From contig JACGCK010000008.1 of NCBI GenBank assembly GCA_014925825.1, positions 806,001 to 870,000 of the forward strand: 64,000 nucleotides of DNA, given 5' to 3'. The first letter of the stretch is position 1; every line of letters starts with the position of its first letter. Shown here one piece after another: positions 35,935 through 47,138 of the stretch. Source of the stretch: Pholiota molesta. Its lineage: Eukaryota > Basidiomycota > Agaricomycetes > Agaricales > Strophariaceae. The notes beneath the pieces are model-generated. The model was not told where the DNA came from, did no database searches, and saw nothing but the letters and a program-made list of their open reading frames with translations. The translations under genes were made by a program, and so were the position numbers.

Positions 35935-38900
35935 ATGCATCTCCTTCCCCGCGAAGAGGCCAAGCTCCTGCTCCACCAGGTTCGCGTTCTGTCCTGTACG
36001 TAAAGAGCACAGTCACCGATAAGCACTCCCCTCCAGGCCGGGTTCCTTGCGCAGAAACGCCTCGCCCGGGGCCTGCGCCTCAACCAGACCGAAACCGTCG
36101 CGCTGATCTCCGCGCAGCTCCAGGAGCGCATCCGGGATGGGCAGCACTCCGTCGCGGAGCTGATGCACCACGGCAAGACCATGCTCGGGCGCAGGCACGT
36201 TCTCCCGAGTGTGCCGGCGCTGCTGCATGAGATCCAGGTGGAGGGGACGTTTCCCGATGGGTGCGCGGACATGTTTCTTCTGATTTCCGTATCAAGTCGT
36301 TTACCGCCGTGATGCAGGGTATTTCTAGTGACGGTCCACGATCCCATTTGTACGGAGTCTGGGAACCTCGAAGCGGCGCTCTATGGCTCTTTCCTTCCTA
36401 TACCCCCGGAGAGCGCATTCCCCGTTATTGACGTATCTGAGTATGCTGCAGAGAAGGCGCCAGGCGCTGTGATCGCCAAAAAGGAGCGCATCGTCCTGAA
36501 CAAGGGCAGGGAACGCGTCAAGTTACGTGTCACCAACAACGGCGACCGGCCTGTTCAGGTACGTATCCAGCAGATTCTTGCTTTCATATCTCGCTCTAAC
36601 TGTCCGCAACCTTCCCGCATGTGTTCAGATTGGCTCACACTACCACTTCATTGAAACAAACCCCTCTCTGTCCTTCGACCGCGGCAAAGCCTATGGCAAG
36701 CGACTCGACATCGCAGCCGGCACCGCCGTGCGCTTCGAGCCGGGCGATGTCAAGACCGTTACCCTCGTCGATATCGCAGGCGCCAAAATTATTTCGGGCG
36801 GCAACAACCTGGCGTCAGGCGTCGTAGATTACAGCAGGACAGCCGATATCGTCGCGGGTCTGATCCAGAAGGGCTTCGCACATGTGCCCGAGCCCGGAGC
36901 GCTGGAGGTCGCGGAGGACACGGATATCGGGCGCGAGGCGTATATCTCGATGTATGGGCCTACCGTTGGTGACCGTGTTCGCCTTGGGGATACGGCGCTG
37001 TGGGTCGAGGTTGAGCACGACGAGGTGAGAAGATGTCGACTGTCTCTGTTTGGATTTGTGCTTATTTTGCTGGCCGCAGACGGTGTATGGCGACGAGGCG
37101 AAGTTCGGCGGGGTATGCTTTGATTCGTCTTGCGTTTGTAGGTGTCTGATGTGATCTTGTGAGCAGGTAAGACCATCCGAGAAGGAATGGGTCAAGCGAC
37201 AAATCGCTCCTCCGTTGAGACCCTGGACCTGGTCATCACCAATGCTCTGATCATCGACTGGTCTGGGATCTACAAGGTACACCGCCCTTCTGTCGTCGTC
37301 GTCGTCGTCTCTAAGCGCCCATCTGATGTCATAATACAAAAATAGGCCGACATCGGCGTCAAAGACGGTCTCATCGTCGGGATCGGCAAAGCCGGGAACC
37401 CAGACGTCATGGCCAACGTGCACCCCGCGCTCGTCATCGGGTCCTCGACGGAGGTTATCGCCGGCGAGAAGCTCATCCTGACCGCGGGCGCGGTCGACGT
37501 GCACGTGCACTACATCTGCCCGCAGCAGGTCGGCGAGGCGCTCGCCGCGGGGACGACGACGATGGTCGGCGGCGGGACGGGCCCGAGCGCGGGGACGAAC
37601 GCGACGACGTGCACATCGAGCGCGTTTTATATGCGCCAGATGCTCGCGGCGACGGACGGGCTGCCGATGAACTTTGGCTTCACGGGGAAGGGAACGACGC
37701 GGGCCCGACGGCGCTGGAGGAGATCGTGTGCGCGGGCGCGTGTGGGCTGAAGCTGCATGAGGACTGGGGGTCGACGCCGGCGGCGATTGTGAACTGTTTG
37801 GATGTGGGCGATAAGTATGATGTCCAAGTGGGTTTTGCATTTGCTTTGATTATTTGGGGGAGAATGCTGAAGTATCGTAGGTCAACATCCATACCGATAC
37901 CTTGAACGAGAGTGGATTCGTGGAGAGTAAGGCACTCAAAAATCTTTTCTCCATTCCATTTGACTAATGGTGATGCTAGGTACTATCGCGGCCTTCGGAA
38001 ACCGCACGATTCATACCTACCACAGCGAAGGAGCTGGTAATCATATTTCGTTCATTCGTTCATCTTGGCGCTTCTGACAGTGATACAGGTGGTGGCCATG
38101 CACCTGACATTATCGTCGTCTGTGGATTGCCAAACGTCCTGCCCTCTTCCACAAATCCCACTCGCCCATACACCAACAATACGCTGGACGAACATCTTGA
38201 CGTACGTCAGATCTGCTTTCTTCTTAACTAAGAGGATCAACATGTTAACGACACGCGCATATTTTTTACAGATGCTGATGGTCTGCCACCACCTCGACAG
38301 ATCCATCCCCGAGGATCTCGCCTTCGCCGAATCCCGCATCCGCGCGGAGACGGTGGCTGCGGAGGATGTCTTGCATGATACCGGCGCGATTTCCATGATC
38401 AGCTCCGACTCGCAGGCAATGGGCAGGGTGGGCGAGGTCGTGAGTCGCACGTGGCGCACGGCGAGCAAGCTGCGCGAGTTCCGCGGGCCCCTTACGTCCC
38501 TGGGGGATAGTGAAGGGCGGGATAACGGCCGCGTCAAGAGATATATTGCGAAGTACACTATCAACCCGTGCGTCCATCTCAAATCTTCAGCGCGTATCCT
38601 GTATGCCAGGGAGTGCGTCAAGTGTTGATTCCTTTTTTCTTGCAGCGCCCTCGCACAGGGAATCAGCCATATCGTGGGTCATGTCGCGGTAGGAACGCTC
38701 GCCGACCTCGTTCTCTGGAAGCCTGAGAACTTCGGGTCCAAGCCAGAAATGGTCTTGAAGTCGGGCGTCATCGCCTGGGCTCAGGTGCGTAACGACCCAC
38801 CCCTATAAATCCCATTGCGCGTTCTAAACCCAGACCTCTTATTTCCTCCCTGCACCGTCGTTTCATATGTAGATGGGCGACGCCAACGCCTCGATCCCGT

Positions 38901-39205
38901 CCGTGCAGCCCTTCTACTCGAAGCCGATGTGGGGCGCGCAGCCTGGCTCCGCCGCGCGCAACTCCGTCGCCTTCGTGTCGCAGATCTCCATCAGCTCCGG
39001 CGCGATCGCGTCGTACGGGCTGGCCAAGCGCGTCGAGGCGGTGCGCGCGTGTCGCACGGTCTCGAAGAAGGACATGAAGTGGAACGACGCGACGCCGAAG
39101 ATGAGTGTCGACCCCGAGAACTATGAGGTGCGTGCGGACGGGGAGCTGGCGGATATCGCGCCGGCGCAGACGTTGCCGCTGGCGCGGTTGTACAACCTCT
39201 TTTGA
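35935..39205 (+). CDS. Urease, single-chain fungal type, with two frame breaks
   Basis: Exons 35935-35979, 36037-36260, 36318-36558, 36629-37024, 37080-37112, 37167-37276, 37346-37827, 37881-37926, 37980-38036, 38089-38201, 38272-38567, 38646-38784 and 38873-39205. The conceptual product is about 838 residues, the normal length for fungal urease with gamma, beta and alpha parts fused. Visible are the beta-alpha junction [18 protein letters not shown], the nickel-site HVHYICPQQ, the carbamylated-lysine region [16 protein letters not shown], and the flap/active-site CHHLD. Urease hydrolyses urea to ammonia and carbamate in the cytosol and needs nickel accessory proteins. Two defects appear: exon 5 ends one G short (GGCGGGG before TATGC at about 37107-37113), so exon 6 is out of frame, and one base is missing in AAGGGAACGACGCG at about 37687-37694. 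Both lie in G runs. Either the gene is inactive or the assembly has homopolymer errors; the otherwise perfect sequence favours the latter. Confidence 0.9.
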
Positions 39206-39354
39206 GAGGCGTCTGCGAGTTCAAGCTTCGGGAAGGAGAAATGATAGGGAAATGTTTTTTCTGTATGGCTATCTTGTTGGGAGATGAGATAATGGAATCT
39301 GACTGGAATTGTACAATGTAAACTATCAGATAATAAATTACTTGCTATATATAA
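38919..39354 (+). repeat. Source copy of a urease 3'-end duplication
   Basis: The last exon from CGAAGCCGATGTGGGGCGCG through the 3' UTR (to TTGCTATATATAAA) recurs 943 bases downstream at 39862-40299, in the same orientation with several substitutions and small indels. Confidence 0.9.
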
Positions 39355-39454
39355 ACGTTGGTTGTCAATGAATAAGAGAAATACCACTGATCACATCCAT
39401 CAAACATGAATACTTTGGTTTCTGGTTGAGGTGCGAGATCAAACAACGCTACAT

Positions 39455-39838
39455 TTACCAAAGAAAATAAAATAGGGATCTACAAACGCCGAAACCAGCA
39501 TCGGTAAGTTGGCCTGTCAACTCGAGGCACACTGAGTGGGGATAGGCGCTCGGTTGGCTCGCATCGTATAGAATACTTTCCAGATGGTTTTTGTCTAGAC
39601 GTGTGCAAACTTGGTATGGCAAAGAACGCATGATCGCAGTGGAAGCTGCTTCAAGGTTCTCATCTGCAACGATGAGTTGGAGAGCGAAGAGATTTGTTGG
39701 AACAAAATGGATGTATGCAAGCGCGTCTTCCGCCCAGACCAAACATCTTATGTTTGCATCGGAAAGGGAGAGAGCAGGCTTAAGGCGTGTTTGTTGTGTT
39801 TCGAGGACGTACGGACTGGAGTCGTAATACTGCAGCAT
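39455..39838 (-). CDS. Orphan ORF, fragment of an Agaricomycete hypothetical family
   Basis: A 127-residue frame starting at ATG 39836-39838 lies between the two copies of the urease 3' end, on the opposite strand. It contains IRCLVWAEDALAYIHFVPTN and LQLIVADENLEAASTAIMRS, a pattern I associate loosely with nucleotidyltransferase-like hypothetical proteins of mushrooms. It is probably an N-terminal fragment or a small intact gene. The ORF abuts the duplication breakpoint at 39862, and the frame is open a few codons into that copy. Function unknown. Confidence 0.5.
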   Translation of the reverse strand: MLQYYDSSPYVLETQQTRLKPALSLSDANIRCLVWAEDALAYIHFVPTNLFALQLIVADENLEAASTAIMRSLPYQVCTRLDKNHLESILYDASQPSAYPHSVCLELTGQLTDAGFGVCRSLFYFLW

Positions 39839-39861
39839 CGAGGATTGGGTTGGGGATGCCA

Positions 39862-40299
39862 CGAAGCCGATGTGGGGCGCGCAGCCCGGCTCCGCCGCGC
39901 GGAACTCGCTTCGTGTCGCAGATCTCCATCAGCTCCGGCGCGATCGCGTCGTACGGGCTGCCCAAGCGCGTCGAGGCGGTGCGCGCGTGCCGCACGGTCT
40001 CGAAGAAGGACATGAAGTGGAACGACGCGACGCCCGCGATGCGCGTCGACCCCGAGAACTATGAGGTGCGTGCGGACGGGGAGCTGGCGGACATCGCGCC
40101 GGCGCAGACGAAGTTGCCGCTGGCGCGGTTGTACAACCTCTTTTGAAAGGCGTCTGCCTCCGAATTCAAGCTTCAGGAAAGAGAACTAATTGGGAAATGT
40201 GCTTTGTACGGCTATCTTGTTGGGAGATGAGATAAAGGAATCTGACTGGAATTGTACAATGTAAGACTATCGGACAATAAATTACTTGCTATATATAAA
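39862..40299 (+). pseudogene. Truncated urease 3'-end pseudogene
   Basis: This is a partial copy of the final urease exon and 3' UTR. Relative to 38919-39354 it lacks five bases after the GCGGAAC position, breaking the frame, and has an extra triplet near the end (GACGAAGTTGCCG versus GACGTTGCCG). Substitutions change residues at the C-terminus (ATPAMRVDP versus ATPKMSVDP). It has no upstream exons or start and cannot make a urease. The 3' UTR is also conserved, so the duplication was of genomic DNA rather than of a domain. Confidence 0.88.
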
Positions 40300-40519
40300 G
40301 TCCATAAGAGTTTACGTTCATTCTTTGTCCATCGGTAGGCTATGGTGTTGATGCCACATGTATTATCTTTTGATATGCCGAAACAATTCTATCACCCTTG
40401 CCCTTGCCATCTTGAGGTTGGGGACATATCAGGGATAGATAGTGCCGCGGTCTATGCCTGCGCCTGAGGAGGTGAAAAGGACGTCAAGAAATATACGCAA
40501 CCAGCAGCACATAGACTAC

Positions 40520-41493
40520 TCACAATCGTTTATCGAGAGCTAGCTCTGCCATGCTTTTCTCAACAGCACCCGACCAAACCACAGGATGAGTGGCTCCCCG
40601 CAAGGGATTTGAAAGCGACGGCACGATGGCCGCGTGCTTGTTGACCATCTTGGACCGCTGATGTTCTTCGCATATTATTCTGACGTGCGGGTGCTCATAC
40701 CATTCGAAGGCTACTATAGCTGGTCTGGCCTCGAGCTTTCTGCGCTTCCGAGGGCTTGTTTGAATGTGAACGGATAGGGCCGAGCGCTTCAGATTGCTTT
40801 CTGATAAAAGCGGGAGGCGACGTCCCGTTAAAGCTTTGGGAAGCGACGCAGTTGGAGTGCCCAGGGGGACTCGGACAACTTCTGGGTCAAGCATGATTAC
40901 ATCCTCTGATGGGTGTGGTCGCGGCGCGTGAGGGCGAGCGTGAGGTCGGGGAGGGCGTCGAGCAAGAATGGGTCTAGCTTCATATGAGGACCCGTTCGGG
41001 AGGTTCTGAAGCCAGTTCCCGACCGCAGTGTTCGAATCTTCGACTAAGGGATCTCTCCTTACGCGCTCCGAGGGCATCGATTCCTCGTCCGGAAACATTA
41101 ACTGAAGAGACCAAATTAAAACCGGTTAGAGTTTGTGAATTTGAGAGAGAAGACATTCTAACCATGACTATGTCCTCAACTTCTGCAAATCCTTTGGGTG
41201 TCCCTGCTGCTTCATCATCTGTGGAAGCCAGCGACTCCGTGTATGGGCGTTTGTTGTGAGGACGAGTGGATTGACTGCTAGATGCATGATTGTATATCTT
41301 CTTCTCGTTCGAGTCGATATTTTCTTTTGATTTCTGAGTACTTCGTCGTCGGACTGCCCTGATTTTAGCAGCCAATGACCGCTGCTGCTCAATCTCAGCC
41401 TTGGAAAGCTTGAGGGCGCCTTTGAAGTAGACCAACGTCAGTTTTCTCGTTCTGTACAAAACAATTACTGTTTACCTTCATAGATGCTCCCAT
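40520..41493 (-). CDS. Basic hypothetical protein
   Basis: Exons 41469-41493, 41163-41419 and 40520-41101 (minus) give 287 residues in phase. The N-terminal half is lysine/arginine-rich and helical (SKAEIEQQRSLAAKIRAVRR). A cluster SPRKRRKLEARP near residue 225 looks like a nuclear localisation signal. The C-terminal part contains AFEWYEHPHVRIICEEH, the only patch that looks conserved. No domain is recognised. The first intron needs the donor GTAATT; a closer GTAAAC donor would break the frame, which decided the start exon. Confidence 0.6.
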
Positions 41494-42522
41494 TTGACGC
41501 GTTTCGGGAGCCGCTCGCCACTGAACTTCGATCCAGTGGCGAGGATTTTGGAAATACCCAGGGACAAAAGCGGGAGATAGTGAACATGGTCAATAAGAGT
41601 GTTTGACAAAAAAAAAAGACGGCCCCTTCTTAAACAATTGTCGAGTTAGACAGCCGAGCACGAGGGGTGGCACCGCGCTTTAGTGGCACAGCACGTCAAG
41701 CGTTTCATTGCCTAAAATAGTAGTACGCTTTACGCTTGTCTGGACACGCGCCGAAGCAATAAGGCTCAACTTTCTAAATGGGGTCGGAAAGGCCCAAGAG
41801 AATGAAGCCACTGCTCACGCGTTTGTTTGCCCTCCTGTTAACTTACATTATTGTCTTCACTTGGTTGGATGCTCTTCAGTGTATTCACTCGGGCCGTCGG
41901 GCCTGTTCTAATTATAGCCTATCAATTTCTGGGAAGGCCACGAGCGCCTAAGAAATCCCTCTCCGACTTACTCTCAGCTTATATAACTACGATCTCATGC
42001 TGTACCTTACTGAGCTACTCGGCATTATTTTCGCATATGGGTGCACACAATAGGGCTCTGTCAGATCTCCCGGCGAATGATCAACATACCTATGCCTGTC
42101 ACACTAGCGGCTTTCACTACTCGTCCTGGTTTTCTTCCGGGTATTCTCTGGAGAGTCTGCTTTGAATGCTATGGCTCAAAGTTAAGTAAGCTCCCGTGTA
42201 CTTGATGCTTTGATGCGGCTGTGTGCGATTTAGAATTTATCTTTACGCAGGTTTAACACGCCGATGGAGACATTCTTTTGCTGAAGGCCGTTGATCATTC
42301 CAGGTGACGCGCGCGCGCATCATAAATGCAAACTCATATCGCTTAACTGCCGTGGCCGTTCTATGTCTTACACTTTGGACCGGCACGCTTGTTGACATGT
42401 ACCGTAAGTTGTTTGTCGGATAAGAAAGCTATAAAAGCTGTCTGCGCCAGAGTCAGCCCCTCGGGTGCTGGTCACCAAACTTTGCTGGTCAAGAACTCGT
42501 CTTTTTGTTTTGCAGAACCGAC
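41494..42522. other. Divergent intergenic region
   Basis: It separates the basic protein gene (-) and the DUF6533 gene (+), so both promoters should lie here. A poly-A tract of nine bases occurs at about 41609. No coding signal is supported. Confidence 0.5.
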
Positions 42523-44050
42523 ATGACTTCAAGCGATGAACCTGATTTTTTAAGACTGTACCGACTGAATCTCATTCCTCTGTATGTCATTCGTGAGTCG
42601 ATTTTGCTTCCGTCCGGGCGACGTCAAAAATAACCCAATCCTTTTCTAGTTTCCTCTTTAGTCTGGGTTTTGCACGATTACTGTGAGTGCAACATATGAA
42701 TTGTTTCATAGAATAGCAAGTGAAATTTCTTCAAGTTGTAACTCTCGAGGACGAGGTACGAATAAATGAGTTCTTGGTAATCGGCAGAAGTGATATCTAT
42801 TCTTCTTTAACAGATTATTTATATCTGGGTACGTAGCAATTCTACGCATTGCATTTTGACCTGATCTTATGCACTTATTCAGAGGCAGAGACCTTGTTTA
42901 TCAAAATTCATGTTCTTATGGGTAAGTCAATCGCCGGCCCTATGGATCCTATTAATGATGGTCATTTCAATGTTAGATTCGTTACTATACCATCTTCCTT
43001 GTTGCTTTCGACACGTTGCAAAACCACGGATTAGCTATCCCAGGAGTTAGGACTCGTAATATGTGAGTATTTCTGATACTCAGTGCCCCTACAGATTATT
43101 TTTTATGAATATTTAGATGTATAGCTGAGGATCCCATAATGCACGTAGCAGGTGCCATAAGTTTGTGGTCTTTGGAGATCATCATGCAATTGCGGATATA
43201 CGTTCTGTTCAATCGCTCCAAGAGGGTAAGTGTATTTTGTTCTCATCTTGTCATGGTCTCATTTTTTTTTTGGTAGATTCTATGGTTCAATGCTGCGCTC
43301 TTCGCTGTTTCAATTGGACTGTTCATATGGATTCTGGTGGTCAACGCAATCAGTCGAAAACAGTTGATTGCCAACGGCGTTGATCTGCGTCTACTTGGAT
43401 GTCCTGTTGTCAATTGCGGTAGTGAATGGGCACAATGGATCCCTGGTATGGCGATGACACTATTTTCGAAGAAATTCCGCTAAGCATTGTTTTTATTTAG
43501 CGTCTGTGTTTGAATTCGTTCTCTTCGGGTTTGCAGTATACAAAGGAATTGCGTCCAACACCATCCGAATTAAAATCGGAAACAGGTTATCTCTCGGTGC
43601 GATCATCATTTCCGAAAATGTGATATATTTCTTTTCGTACGTTGCGCCTTCAGTGAGAGAAAATATCGCAGAAAATAACCATAATATAGAATCGCATGTC
43701 TACTGGTCTTTAACAACTTGATGGTTGTGGTGAGTTGCGACATTCCTAGTATCCGAGCATGATGATGATACAATCGCGCAGGGCGCCACAAGAATACCGT
43801 GGTTTGGCTTTGGGTACGTCTTTCAAAGCCTCCATCAGTTAGAAGTGCTGATATTTTCTCATAAATATTTAGACCGTTTCACGCAGCTATGGGGATTTTA
43901 ACCTCACGCATGTTGATTCACCTTCGCAAATTTTCATTTAAAAATCTCGAAGGAGGACAGGACCCGCATTTACCCACTATATGTTTTTCCGACCCTCCTA
44001 TGATGCACGTTATGGACGAGCCCGGCCATGGGAGTGAAAGTATGGGATGA
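42523..44050 (+). CDS. DUF6533-type multi-pass membrane protein
   Basis: Twelve exons (42523-42592, 42650-42682, 42736-42755, 42814-42828, 42883-42921, 42977-43062, 43117-43225, 43277-43445, 43501-43636, 43691-43730, 43782-43813, 43873-44050) give 308 residues with all phases matching; exon 4 is only 15 bases. The N-terminal HDYFVTLEDEV followed by IIYIW is the hallmark of the DUF6533 domain, which occurs in large families of mushroom membrane proteins. Hydrophobic helices follow (YYTIFLVAFDTLQ, ILWFNAALFAVSIGLFIWIL, SVFEFVLFGFAVY, IACLLVFNNLMVV), about six or seven in all, then a hydrophilic tail. The biochemical role of the family is unknown; GPCR-like topology is speculation. Confidence 0.85.
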
Positions 44051-44303
44051 AACTAGTTCCGTGGTATCCCATGATGTGGAGAGGGCCATGCCGGTCATTG
44101 AAAGCGCTAACACTATTCTGATAGGATAGACAGATGAATACATGAATATATTTTATTTCAAAAATACACCTTCAACAAAGAACGAATAATAGTGTCAAAG
44201 ATGAGTGGTAATGTATTCGTTGGAACTCAAAGCGAGTTGAACAGCGCCGACAGGGTTCAAAGGCCATGATTCGTTCAAGCAAGTGTGCCGCTTAGAAATC
44301 CTT

Positions 44304-45060
44304 TTATCGCTCCAAGTCCGAGTCTGGGAAGACGTCCACATGCAGTGGTTCCCCGAGAATTTGGCCGTGCTGGTCTTGATTCGAGAGGTCCGTGTAAGGC
44401 GACAAGAGCATACAGCCCGGACTCCGTTCATCTTCATCGCAGCAACTCCACATGGTGAGTGTGCGCATGTCCGTAAATGTGACATCTCGCTGAGTTGCAT
44501 GTGGCAGAAATTCATATACCTCTTGGTTGAGATATCCTTCGAAATACGTCTTAGAGAAATGCACCGGTTTCAAACAAGTGATGAAGCCTACCTGGATGAT
44601 ACACGAAATCTTCTTGGATCCGTGTAAGCGATGGAGATCCCGTCCTCCCTTGTTGCGCCAGGTGTTCCGGGGTCGCGACTTCCACATCTCCGAATTCCTG
44701 ATGACTTTGCTTCCGACTCGCTTTACGCGGCTTTGAGGTCGTAGGCGTCATGGGAGGCGAGTCTCCAGACGATTGGGCCAGGGCCAGTTCTTTCCTGATA
44801 GCGTGTTCAAAGCGTGGGCTACTGCCGGCGAGCTTGAACAAGATAGATCGTAATTTGCTTTCCGGGAGCTCAGCAATAGAGTACCGCAAGCTAGTCTTTG
44901 AGATGCGCGGGAGGTCCTCAGCGTCGGAGGAATCAGTAGACGGCGAACTAGGTGGATATGGCGATGGCGAATCGAAGGCATGTGAGCCATGCGAGTGAAC
45001 AGAAGACGCGTGTATGAAGGCCATGTCCAGTCGTACGCTCGTCGCAGGCTTTGGCATCAT
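44304..45060 (-). CDS. Serine-rich hypothetical protein with Cys/acidic C-terminus
   Basis: Exons 44592-45060 and 44304-44536 (minus) give 233 residues; the intron is GTAGGC...TCGAAG, 55 bp. The first 50 residues are Ser/Pro-rich (SPSPYPPSSPSTDSSDAEDL). A helical patch (LRSILFKLAGSSPRFEHAIR) is followed by a basic linker (SKPRKASRKQSHQ). The C-terminal part contains TMWSCCDEDERSPGCMLL, with three cysteines in a pattern that could bind a metal. Function unknown; the middle patch resembles small protein-interaction modules conserved among mushrooms. Confidence 0.7.
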
Positions 45061-47138
45061 TGATTGCAGGACATGGGGCTGGTGCTGAAGGATATTTAAG
45101 ATGAGGAGGTGAGCGAAGAAGGATAAGAGACGATGAGCGAAACAAAACGAAAGACAATGAAGCTAGATAGCCGACCCTGACCGAGTAAGAATTAAATCTT
45201 TTTGTTTACTCTATTTGATAATGGAGTCTAAGGATCCGGATTTTATCTGATATCATCGTTCCGGGTTCTTTACGGTTCGTCGACGTGATTGGGACTCTCT
45301 GAGTGGAATAAATAGTCCATCATACATGGCCGCCGTCCCCGTGGCCCAATTATGGCCCAAGCACTATAATTATTAATAGTCTCAGATCACTGAGATCAGA
45401 ATGCAAAGCGAGAGTTATCGATGACTTACTCACCAGCTTGCTACTTATGGACTTCTGGTGATTTTTGTCTTCGACAAGGCTAAAGGAAACGCTGTTACTT
45501 GGGCCGGTGCTGGTGATGATTGGTGCAGTGCCCGCCTATGCCCCTGAGATTTAGTCGGAGAGAAGCGGAGTTGGGATCGACAGTGTGCGGGTCGCTGTGA
45601 GGCGCATCAACACTTTGCTTCAACAATGCCAACTCACTTTCTGCGCTTCAGCAACGAGCTCACTAGCCACAGCCCTACATTTATTTTCTTGCATACATCT
45701 CCAGCTCGTATAGGGCTTTCCTCTACGATTTCTCCGGATTCCACCTTGAGCAGCACTAGAACGCTGACCATAATTCTTCGCTAGTGCCGAGGTTGGATAG
45801 TGTCGGTCTAGCAGCTCCTGGTTGCTTCTAATGTGATATCAACATCAGTCGAATGACGCATCTGGCCCCCTCTTACCTATTCAAGATGAAGCTTCCCAGC
45901 CCCACATTGTCAACCGCAGAAAAAAATTGAAATACAGCACTCAAAACGCGCTCGTCTTTCCATCAATGTTCTGCTCTTGATATTTTGTTCCACTCCATTC
46001 CCTACTTTCGACTTCGGGGCCAGCCTAATGGTCAAAAAAAAAAAGTTCTGTCAAATCTAGGTCATGTTACCTATCCATTCCCACTCTACGGGCTGATGCC
46101 TCAATTTTGAAAGGTGCCAGCGCTCGTCCCAGAGGTCACGATGACGCAAAATCTGCTTCCTATTGATCTTCTGCCGCTCCATAAACCCTCATTAGCCTCT
46201 CGGTCTCCATCCAGTTGCGCCATGTTAAAACTGAGAATACTTGAGCATCACTGATACGATACTCTCTCCGTATCCTTCCTAGTGAGAAAGGGAGTTTCAG
46301 CTGGGTTCCATTGCAGGACTTGACATTATAGCTGGGCGACAATTATAGTTGGTAAAGGCTTTGGTATTGTAACCATACTGAATCTGTTACGTCTGTCCAG
46401 CATCTGTCTACCTAGTGTCACCAGGCCGGGAACCTCACCTCATTTTGCGTAAGTGATCTTTCATTCCCGGAGCATGTATGATGTATCTTGTTGATGAATG
46501 ACCTTATTCTTGGCGAGAAGAACATAGTTGTGGGTATACTGTACGTCAGATTCCGTCACGATTTTCGCTTTTCTCACTTCACGAATTTGCCCTAGGCCTC
46601 GCCCGTCAGAGAAAACAACCTCTTGATTAGATTGCATGACTTTTTCCAGGCTGCAACTCCTATCTCATGGTTTTGTTAGAGGTCAAATGGGTGAGAACGA
46701 TACAAAGTTGGGGTTTGAAGCATCAAACGAGTAAGTCCAACGAGTGGCATTCGGCTAGAATGACATTCATTAACGACACATGATACTTTTATTCTTCCAT
46801 TATAGCCTTCTTTGTGTAAGAAAGCATGGTCCCGTGAGCGCATAACTGAGTGTGAATGGGATGCTGTAAACCCAAAGACGACTGATTATATGAAGGTGCT
46901 CACGAGTTGACGTATGGCGAATAACGAGAAGCGTTAGCTACTTCAATTCTCAACACTCAGGGAACGCCATTGCGCAACCTGGACTCGCCATCGAAATTCC
47001 ATCAACTTTATTGAAGCGCAAGAGCAGATAAGGTGGAGATCTTCTATTTTAAATAGTGACCGAAATGCTGAAAACTCTGAAGTTGCGTGCACATCCCCAC
47101 TTTACTCCGATTCAGCTTTTAACCGTTAGGCCTGTCCC
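45061..47138. other. Long intergenic region, nothing supported
   Basis: Scanning both strands gave no joinable exons. Poly-A tracts occur at 46031-46043. The last 100-200 bases probably contain the MFS promoter. Confidence 0.45.

Noticed and set aside
42523..44050. Considered as the missing STE3 pheromone receptor
   Set aside because: It has several membrane helices but carries the HDYFVTLEDEV signature of DUF6533 and lacks STE3 landmarks.
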